A stretch of DNA of 49,287 nucleotides from Beroe ovata (lineage: Eukaryota > Ctenophora > Nuda > Beroida > Beroidae). Position 1 is the first letter of the stretch. Each line of letters opens with the position of its first letter. This document shows, in pieces, positions 41,701 through 49,287 of this stretch. Where the stretch lies: contig CAMPET010000028.1 of the NCBI GenBank assembly GCA_946803715.1, forward strand, positions 241,919-291,205, given 5' to 3'. The position numbers and the translations under genes were made by a program. The notes below the pieces were generated by a model that saw only the letters and a program-made list of their open reading frames with translations, was not told where the DNA came from and made no database searches.

Positions 41701-44700
41701 CTTCACCTTTGATGATGTGAGAGAGATGAAAAGTGGACTGGGGGGATTTGGCCAGATTCCAGCGGTGAACGAAGTGCTTGATTTCCTTGATAATGTCCTT
41801 GATATCATCGATACGGAGGCAACAGAATCTTACAATCTTCTCTATGAATCTGAGCACGAATGTTTGCTCTGCGTGTGCTTGGATCCCAGTATCTCACTGA
41901 AGAATTTGCTGAGACTGAACGCAAGGTCGTTGCTTATAACAAGTGGAACTATTTCTCCACTGACATCCATTATCAAGGAACTTGATATCCCATTTAGCGA
42001 AATTCTCCAGAATGGTCACGTGATCAAACCATCGCAAATGCTGGTTCAGGTGAGTGGATTTTTAGCACATGAGGTCCATATCATAGGTCTAACCATCTCT
42101 CCATCTGTCTAAGCCCGTACATGGTAAAATTCATCCATTCCTGACTTTAAATTCGTTGAACCCGTAACAAAACGTGTCCCGTTATTACATGAAGTGTTAC
42201 AAATAATAACCCATGAAACGCACTCTTTCCCGCACGCAGGTCGTTACTCGAGGCTCTGACGGCGAGCCTCTCGAATCCTCGTTCAAAAACCGAGGATCCG
42301 ACAAATACCTTCATTCCCTCGGGATGACCATGGTAAACTACTTCCGGGTAATACCAGCTGGTATCCTGGTGTTCTTTCCGTCGTACACTGCCATGGACAT
42401 TGCTATCACACATTGGCGGGAAAATAGTGACATCTGGAATCTTATGAGGAGGGTAAGTGATTCAGCAACGATAGAAAATTGTCCCGACATCGTAAATTAC
42501 TCAACAATAATACCTACAATACCCAACACAATCCTGTTTGGTGTTCCGTGCATTTACGGTACCGCTACATATTACGTACCGCTACATATTCTAACGGATT
42601 CGAAGTACGATTCACTGAGTTCCGGAACCATTCTCTCACGTGAACACAACTCCTCACGTGAACACAACTTCTCACGTGATCACAACTTCTCACGTGTACA
42701 CAATATCTCACGTGAACACAACTTCTCACGTGAACACAACTTCTAGGAGAAGATGTGTCACATAGAACCACGGAAGAGGGAGCACTTTTCCCGTACGGTG
42801 AAGCGATACGAACAGGATTGCGACGAAAATGACCAGGATTCGAGGGGAGCCGCACTTTTTGCCGTATGTCGCGGCAAATTGGCGGAGGGTGTTGATTTGA
42901 GTGATGAGAAGAGCCGAGCGGTTATGATAGTCGGAATTCCGTTTTCCTACCCCAATGATCCGCTCGTAGCGATGAAAATGAAGTATTTGGATCGGGTGAA
43001 AATCGGTGGGAAAGCGTGGTACCAACAAACCGCTTTTCGAGCGGTGAATCAGGCGTTAGGACGAGCTATCCGCCATGCCGGTGACTACGGAGCGATGATT
43101 TTCCTTGATGAGAGATTCGCGGCAAACAAGGACTTACTTCCTACCTGGGTTTCGGCAGAATTATCGGTAATTTCGCAGTTTGGACCCGCTATCAAAGCAA
43201 CTGCAGAGTTTTTCAAGTTTCATTCGATTGCTGGTTCCCAGGAAAACACGTACACGAATAAGTTCAAGATAGTGGATGGTATCGGATCGACCATGGCATG
43301 GTTTGATTTACCGATACTTACAAAAAGTTGTAAGGTGGTTTCATTCTTTGTTAAAATCATTTTCACGGTATTGATTGGTCTTTTCAAGTTTTGTATGATT
43401 TTGATACGTGGCAGGAGTTAATTACAGATGGTTTCGTTCGAAAAGAAGGGTTTGATTACCCGTAATGGCTTTGTTTGTCAGTGTTTTTTTTAATAAAATT
43501 TGCTTTCGATGTGTGAGGAATGTGATTTTCTACAGAAGGTATAATTAGTACGCGCGTGCAGACTTATAAAAACAAGAATCGCGCGTGGTGGGTCACTGGA
43601 TCGTCGCCGCGCGCTACGCGTTATGAGTCTAGTTAATTCAATTAGTCACACCCTTGCCAATATGACATCATGGTTAATTTTCGATAACATCACATCATAA
43701 TTGGAGAAGGAAATGACAGTAGATTTGACATCAAGTAGTGACACACCGTTACACTATTGAATCATTAACCATCATGATGAAGTTTGGAATGAACTTTCAG
43801 AGGAGGTCCGCCCAAAAACCACCTTTTGCACGAAAAGTTGAATTTGGAAGAAAGAGAGATTATCCAAACTGCATGGCAGTATTCTAGAGTTCTAGACAGC
43901 ACACCCAAGTGTATTATCGGTAGGCTTTAATTAATCGTAATGTAATTATCATGAAATATGAATTGAACATCCATATGGCTTCACGAAATCGAATCGCTCA
44001 TGTACTTTTTGACACCACTTTCGTCTGAACCTACCATATCACCCCACACATTCATGACGCATTCTTGACACCATAGTGCGTACTTGACACCAATTTACAA
44101 CGGTTGACTCCTCTAATCAACCTTGACACCACATCCAAAATTCACAACAACTTCTGTAAACTTGACACCACTTCGCTGTTCTTGCTGACTCATACAAATT
44201 ATTCACATCCTGTGAATGGGTTATTGTCTCTTCCCACCGATACAAAAATCAATGCCCGCTCACACATTTGCATAATAACATTAACACCCATTTGTATCAC
44301 ATAACAATTTCCCCGCAATCCGCATATCAGTTACATGTGTAGAGCACACACCAGATTCGACTTCTTGACACCAATGCTTGACACCATTGCTTATCGCTTG
44401 ACAATTGACACCATGGCTTACTAGACACCACGTGTAACAATTTCACAGTTATCCGTATACAATATGATAGTGACAATGTATGACTGATATAGTATACACA
44501 GTATAGCATAGCAAAGTCTTCGCACAAATACTCTTGGTAATACAATGTGATGCCAGTGCCATCTAACACATGAATCAGTGATCATCAGTCATTGAACTGC
44601 GCAAGTCTGGTACATTTTGGTGTATGAAACATTTTTATGTCGGATACATTTCACCATTTTAAGGCCCGTCATAATTGGCATTTTGAGCTTTTCAGTCTGT

Positions 44701-47700
44701 CTGATTTCAAAATATTCAATATTCAACGTCCGAATAATGCACTGGTTATTGCAGCAATGAAATTAAGGATGAAGTGAAGTATAATTTAACACTGAGTTCA
44801 CAATATCATATTTTGACCCTGTGTGTGTGTGTGTGTGTGTGTTAAAATTTGAAGGAAGTTAGTTACGCACCAATGTGAAACGTCTGTCAATGAAAACTCT
44901 CTCTCTCTGAAAGAGCACCCTAGCTCCTTCATAAAGTTATTCCTTCGCAAAGTTATTCATACAGAGCATTCTATAATACAATAAAGCGGGGGGAGGAGAG
45001 TGTCACGTGACTTATTACGTCACAATTTCAGTGAAACAAACATCTATATGGCATTGAGTGAATGATTGACGTTGTACATTAAGATAGTACATAACATGTA
45101 CTGTATGCAAGCGGATAGAGATACGTTGGGAAGTTTTAATAGAGACCTGCTGTTAGGACTATTGCCCCATAGGATGCCTTACGGGTTATGAAACCCCAAA
45201 TCCCCGTTTAGACCCCTAAAGGCACGATTATAAAGGCACGACACGCTGAAAGGGGATGTTTTTTATAGACCCCCCTTTTCGCACCGGTAAGTGGGAACCC
45301 CCAATATCTACCACCTGCCCCTGTTACTACAATCCCCGGTTAAGACCCCTAATGGAACGCATAACCACCCACCCCTTTTCACATCGGGAACCCCCTGTTG
45401 TATCACCCCCCTCCCCGTGTTACTCACAATCTCTGTTAGATATCTGTGCACCTCCGTCCATGTGAAATGTAACATTTCCCAGGTGCAACATTCCCGCTAG
45501 TATAGTCAGTATCTCCTCTACTACCTGATAATAACATTTAATTTTTGTCATTTAACATTTTTGACATTTAACATTTAATAATTGTCATATTTTCGGTATA
45601 ATAAATTGTCATACACAAGTTCCACCCTATGAAATGTTTCCTTCGACATTTCATAGACATCGGAGAAATTGGACTGCCAACTGCCAAGGTTAACTTGGCA
45701 CGTTTCTAGTCATTCAAATGAGTACAAGTTTAATAAAGAATAAGTTTTCTGAGTCGCCTTTTCTTTAGAAGACAGCTTATTTTCGTCAGAAAAATCTCAT
45801 ACAGTCGGTATATCGCGAACAGGTACCTATCGTCTTGAAGGCAAATATAAACGGTATCTTAACAAACATATTGTTCACAACATGTCTTACACTCTTACCT
45901 GATTGCTGAGGCCCATGACTTCGAACGCGGACATTACAGATTTGAAATCGTTCTTGTCCTGGGTAGAAAAGAGATGTTTCGATCATTTCAGAATTGGGAA
46001 AAAAGATCACAGAAATCATCCAAAAACTCGATAACGGAATTATTGGGGAAGCATTCCAAATAATTTTTAATGTCCAGACAGTGTCTAGAAGACTGCTTTC
46101 CTTTACTTGAATATATTCACTGTTCTTTAGTTGGTTAATCTATGTCCCCAACAATACAGTTGTGCTTCTAGCTATAACCCGTAGTGTGCTGTAAGTGCTG
46201 TAGGTATATATCACCATGGATTGCGTGAATACTGAGTCAAGATTGAATGAACAGGCTTTCATGATCAGAGAGATTCAAGAACGAACATTAATGAGATGGA
46301 AACATAACAAAATACAGTCGGTTTTTCGCTAATCTTGGTATATCCCTATCATATCCCAAGTAACTAGCTATGTCGCGACCTGGATCATCAATTTGTGGGC
46401 TATGAATGATCCAGTGAAACAATGAAGAATAGGAATGCTGCAATATTTTGAATAACAGAGAGATGCCTAACGGGATTGATCTAGAAAAAGTTTTTTGTGA
46501 CGGGGAGATCAGATTGTTTACCCTTGCTATCTGTCTGATAGTTGTTGATGATTCCTGGGGAAAGAGAGGGGTTATTGTGTCACGTGATTGCCATGTGATA
46601 GTGTCACGTGATTGCCATGTGATTGTGTCACGTGATTAATTACGGTTCGTTTTCTTTTTATCAGGTTCTTTGTGACTCTAGATTTTTTTCATATGCATAT
46701 CATTTGATCGATACCATTTCAGAGAACTATTAAAGCATAAAATTATGTCTGTGAGTCTGTGTTTCTGATTTCATATCCTAGCTAATCTTATTTTATACAT
46801 TCATACATGGATAAATCTTGTTCATTGTCCGAAATTCAACTCTATCACTTGACTGCCGACGTGCATATTTTGTAACAAAAACCGTAACCAAAAGCTATGT
46901 TGTTATGCGTACGTTTTTGACAGTGAAATTTATCTAACATTTTCACTACAAAAACTTTTTAGTGATTCCTAAACTATCCTCCTGGAAAGGATTTGGTTAC
47001 TCTCCCAAAAGAACATTAAAGAACATTCTTGTTGGGCTAAAAATAGCCGCCCACCCCCTATTCACTCGATTAATACACAAATATATTCAATGAGTCTATG
47101 CATATCATATTACGGCAAGAAGTTTACTTTCCCAATAGTATGATGTTTACACACCGGGTCTATGAGATCTGTCACAAAGCGTGACACGGGAATGGTCGGC
47201 TGTTTGAAGAATATGCTTAGCTCGAAAAGAGAATGTACATTTCATGAGCAGAACTCAAAGAGCAGAAACTCATGATGAAGCAAAGGCCCCCATTTTGAAT
47301 GGAAAGACAGCAGAAACAGAGTTTTTCTGAGGTACCTATATGCATCACAGTAACACAGCTTTGAGTGACACAGCACAACACAGCATAATACATACATCGA
47401 CCCACAGATGGGTAGTGTTGTCGTGACAACCGTTGACCCCGTGCTGGAAGATCGTGTCAATAGACGACAATGTGGACAATGTGTTTTGGTGTCTGTTGGT
47501 TGGGGTATAACAAATTCTATAGTTTGGTGTCTGTTGATTGGGGGTGTAACAAATTCTATGATTTGGTTTCTGTTGGTTGGGGTATAACAAATTCTATAGT
47601 TTGGTGTCTGTTGGTTAGCAAAGTATTTGCCGAAAGCCACGTCGGCCCTCTGCATAGAGCCATCGAACAACAACTGCCGAAAATCGATGATTCCACGATG

Positions 47701-49191
47701 GAGGATACGTTCGAAATGTACGGTATATTACACACACTAAATCAATCAGCAACACAGTGATTTGGTATTGTAACAAAATGATCACTCCAAGTATAAAGTG
47801 ATTATGATTTATAACCATTGATCAAAGACTCTATTCATCATAGACTATGAATTGATCATAGAGACTATGAATTGATTGATAATCTGGTCAACGGTCATCA
47901 ACACCATTTTAACCTGTTCGGGATTAATACCATCATTCATAGAACTACTTGTGTCAACCATCAGGTGCTTTTTAGCGGCTTTCTTCTGTTTTTGCAGTTG
48001 GGTAAGGGGGACGAAGAAAGAGCAATGAGAGATTGCAAAATGCAAACCCCAGGGAAATATTTTGTAACAAACCTCTAAATTCGGATCACGGACACATCCA
48101 GCTTCAGAAACATATCTGAAGTCCTTCGGATCTCCGAGGTAAAGTTTCGACTTGAGAGGCTCGGTTAATCCGAGGAGCAGCTGAAACAGAGAAGTAGCCT
48201 CAGAGAGAGAGGTAGCAACTTAAGTGGGGAAAGGGGATTCACTCTTTTACCAATAGCCGAATCTAACAGCTGCTAACTTTTTGAGACTTGAATCAAAACA
48301 ACACATGGTTTTCAACTTACTACCTACATGGTTTTCAACTTACAACATGGTTTTCAACTTACTACCTACATGGTTTTCAACTTACAGCATGGTTTTCAAC
48401 TTACTACCTACATGGTTTTCAACTTACAACATGGATTTCAACTTACAACATGGTTTTCAACTTACAATATGGTTTTCAACTTACTTAACTCCAAGTAAAA
48501 TACCTGGTAGAAAATGTGGTAATTTCGCTCACTCGGATTCTGTCCTACTGTCCTGTTCTTTTCTGATAGAATAAGAGGGATAGAAAGTTTGTGAAATTGT
48601 CCGGCGAAAGAAACTCGGATATAATTGCTAAATCACTCCTTCTTTTATTTCGACAAAATATAAATTCGTAAAGTTCGTACTTCATGTTTCCCGATGTTAA
48701 AGTCGGAATATATATCGAAAATGAAATTAAAATTTCGTCCGTTTACCTAGCAGATAATGAGAGATGTTTCCTCCCACAATACTTCCTTCCTCCGAGAAAT
48801 AGAGCTGGATAAACTTCCCGAATCGGGAGGAATTGTGGTTGTAAACGGTCTTTGCGTTACCAAATGCCTCCAAGATCGGACTGAAAACGTTGATAGGTTG
48901 TTGCGTTTGTGAGGTTTCTTTATCCGAGTAAAAACTTGGATTTATTAGATAACACGAAATCTCTGTTTCTTGGTTTTTACTATCCCCCGTTTGTTCTCTA
49001 TCAAGCATTGAAGCTCCCAGGTTTTAGAACTACAACAACAACAATGACACAGATTGTATCATCAAAATGATATCATCACAACAAGTTACATCATTGACTT
49101 TACGGGAGCCCGTACAAATTTCACATTCAACTGTTTTGTCTCGAAGTAGGTGGTGAGACTGTGCGTGTGTGTGTGTGTGTGTGTTAGTGTG

Positions 49192-49226
<35 letters not shown>

Positions 49227-49287
49227 GTGTTTGAGTGAGATTAAGTGTGTGTGTTTGTGTGTGTGTTTGTGATTGTGTGAGAGAGAG
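28556..49287 (-). CDS. MYO10: Myosin-X orthologue (5' part beyond right edge)
   Basis: Thirty-four exons seen. Motor: 48880-48747, 48562-48504, 48180-48073, 45958-45899, 45524-45428, 39004-38822, ~38690-38516, 38027-37913, 37828-37758, 37574-37483, 37177-37021, ~36733-36647, 36470-36324, 36075-35934. IQ: 35788-35664. Helix: 35349-35207, 35010-34939, 34698-34583, 34095-33899. Linker and PH: 33812-33687, 33602-33489, 33286-33179, 33063-32922, 32401-32282, 32080-31954, 31833-31695, 31538-31376. MyTH4-FERM: 31142-30994, 30759-29941, 29788-29619, 29505-29394, 29216-29129, 29026-28903, 28687-28556. Key motifs: [37 protein letters not shown], three IQ motifs, [14 protein letters not shown] (PH), [13 protein letters not shown] (MyTH4). 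PH1 is split around PH2 as in vertebrate MYO10. The family is a filopodial-tip motor whose PH domains bind PIP3. The P-loop exons lie outside the window. Confidence 0.93.
32691..32921 (-). repeat. 11-bp satellite abutting a myosin-X splice donor
   Basis: 231 bp, about 21 units of CAGGTGACACT or close variants read on the minus strand. The array starts immediately after the exon that ends at 32922 (donor ACAG|GTAGGTG), and many units reproduce a CAG|GTG donor-like word. Confidence 0.85.
35325..35520 (-). repeat. Tandem partial duplication of a myosin-X exon start
   Basis: About 100 bp at 35325-35415 recurs at 35424-35515. It copies the first about 11 codons ([10 protein letters not shown]) of exon 35349-35207 plus the upstream intron. 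The upstream copy runs into a stop-containing stretch, so it is a pseudo-exon. Confidence 0.75.
36075..36154 (-). repeat. 20-bp tandem repeat forming a ladder of acceptors
   Basis: Four units of TCATTCATTCATTTCTCAGC (minus strand), the last partial. Each carries a TTTCTCAG acceptor. The one nearest the exon is used in my model because it keeps phase. Confidence 0.85.
36155..36290. repeat. Two adjacent long foldbacks in a myosin-X intron
   Basis: 36157-36201 is a near-perfect palindrome (TTTCAGAAAAAGATGGAGAT arm with one mismatch). 36204-36284 is a second one with arms CAAAAGTTCTGCTCTTTTG and GAAAAAGTAGAT and their complements. Confidence 0.85.
38691..38732. other. N plus poly(C) tract at an exon edge
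   Basis: A single N followed by about 41 C next to the myosin exon 38690-38516. The expected INSRI-type residues are lost here, so this is probably a misassembled or unresolved junction rather than biology. Confidence 0.7.
39005..39988. other. Myosin intron upstream of the nested helicase gene
   Basis: No exon seen. This stretch must hold the promoter of the plus-strand helicase. A short repeat of gatacttagagttctatta lies at about 39860-39915. Confidence 0.45.
39989..43421 (+). CDS. RTEL1-like DEAH helicase with Fe-S domain, nested in a MYO10 intron
   Basis: Exons 39989-40075, 40265-40334, 40659-40768, 41027-41373, 41470-42049, 42240-42452, 42747-43421: 2082 nt, 693 residues, all phases agree. 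Motifs: N-terminal [13 protein letters not shown] like the RTEL1 start; Walker A SPTGTGKT with K56 split by an intron; [10 protein letters not shown] (Ia); Fe-S cysteines C116, C133, C142, C175; DEAHN at 217-221; [50 protein letters not shown] (VI). The segment after TSGT follows RTEL1 rather than FANCJ or XPD. The family unwinds D-loops and telomeric T-loops. It stops soon after the helicase core, with no harmonin-like or RING tail, and ends in an unusual hydrophobic stretch. Intron 41374-41469 is 96 nt, stop-free and in frame. AATAAA at 43492. Confidence 0.88.
40370..40650 (+). repeat. Tandem repeat in helicase intron 2
   Basis: Degenerate units of about 16 bp (actgacaccacatcat) fill the intron up to the acceptor AAACTCAG before the exon that completes Walker A. 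Confidence 0.8.
42634..42746 (+). repeat. 18-bp CACGTG repeat ending in a helicase acceptor
   Basis: Six units close to TCTCACGTGAACACAACT, followed by TCTAG: a seventh unit turned into the acceptor of the last exon. Each unit contains a palindromic CACGTG. Confidence 0.9.
43422..45427. other. Myosin intron downstream of the nested helicase
   Basis: No further exon recognised. The helicase poly(A) signal AATAAA is at 43492-43497. A dispersed word cttgacacca recurs between 44030 and 44430. A (GT) microsatellite lies at about 44818-44842. Confidence 0.5.
45959..48072. other. Myosin intron with orphan coding-like segments
   Basis: The flanking myosin exons join cleanly (GCVRDPNLE to DKNDFKSVM), so nothing here is needed by myosin. 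Three blocks nevertheless look coding. One is at about 47890-48010 (-), with [12 protein letters not shown]. One is at about 47612-47712, readable on either strand: [12 protein letters not shown] on +, [17 protein letters not shown] on -. One is at about 47155-47225 (-), with [17 protein letters not shown]. They may be exons of another nested gene or decayed copies. I could not connect them in phase. CACGTG repeats lie at about 46578-46640. Confidence 0.3.
48298..48486. repeat. Tandem repeat in a myosin motor intron
   Basis: Units of about 17-23 bp (acatggttttcaacttac with or without tacct), roughly nine copies, filling most of the 323-base intron between two motor exons. Confidence 0.9.
49155..49287. 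repeat. GT microsatellite at the right edge
   Basis: Imperfect (GT)n with GTTTGT interruptions, inside a myosin intron, running off the window. The exon at 48880-48747 may extend to about 49008 because its frame stays open upstream of the acceptor chosen. Confidence 0.9.

Noticed and set aside
42213-42746. Single continuous helicase frame through 42453-42746
   Set aside because: The extension translates the 18-bp CACGTG repeat; GTAAGT donor and TTCTAG acceptor restore the RTEL1 alignment.
39989-43421. Helicase as FANCJ/BRIP1 or XPD
   Set aside because: N-terminus (PYPCQEEYM..), the [13 protein letters not shown] segment and spacing follow RTEL1; no FANCJ-type insertion between Walker A and motif Ia.

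Overview
This looks like nuclear DNA of an invertebrate metazoan. There are short phase-consistent GT-AG introns, a BRCA1 orthologue, a class X myosin, an RTEL1-type helicase, an LDL-A-repeat 7TM receptor, a secreted SOUL protein and a ShK-domain protein. There is no sign of prokaryotic, plasmid or phage organisation. The lineage cannot be fixed from this window; an early-branching animal such as a sponge, ctenophore or placozoan, or another small-intron invertebrate, would fit. There is one 611-base gap (24339-24949) and four single Ns (6947, 26363, 36731, 38691); two of the single Ns sit where exons appear damaged and a third falls inside BRCA1 exon 1.

Layout. 395-562 (+): last exon of a gene running off the left edge. 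1675-3058 (-): five-exon secreted precursor with two copies of a SLYNIV peptide flanked by basic cleavage sites, which I consider a candidate undescribed peptide-hormone or neuropeptide gene. 3059-6934: non-coding, with an 8-bp-TSD foldback element (5501-5854) and GC-rich hairpin elements. 6935-13598 (+): full 16-exon BRCA1 orthologue. 14117-21674 (+): seven-exon polytopic membrane protein, perhaps mitochondrial. Its 5.8-kb intron 2 carries an intronless LDL-A/7TM receptor (15062-18313, -) and a double ShK-domain secreted protein (19354-19869, +). 22188-26683 (-): SOUL/heme-binding-protein gene with exons 2-4 present twice around the gap. 26684-28555: non-coding, with hairpin elements. 28556 to beyond the right edge (-): myosin-X gene, 34 exons seen, with motor, three IQ motifs, charged helix, PH domains, MyTH4 and FERM. 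A seven-exon RTEL1-like helicase gene (39989-43421, +) lies inside one myosin intron.

Exon boundaries were read by eye from splice consensus, reading-phase continuity and family homology. For the peptide precursor, BRCA1, the membrane protein, SOUL (one exon set) and RTEL1, the summed exon lengths are exact multiples of three.

Three themes stand out. First, genes are nested in introns of other genes twice, three guests in all, two of them antisense to the host. Second, splice sites are repeatedly embedded in tandem repeats or duplications: a BRCA1 donor, three myosin-X sites and two RTEL1 acceptors. Third, repeated coding units with only synonymous differences, in the peptide precursor and in SOUL exon 2, point to selection on the protein. 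BRCA1 and RTEL1 both act in genome maintenance, but nothing in the sequence links them beyond proximity.
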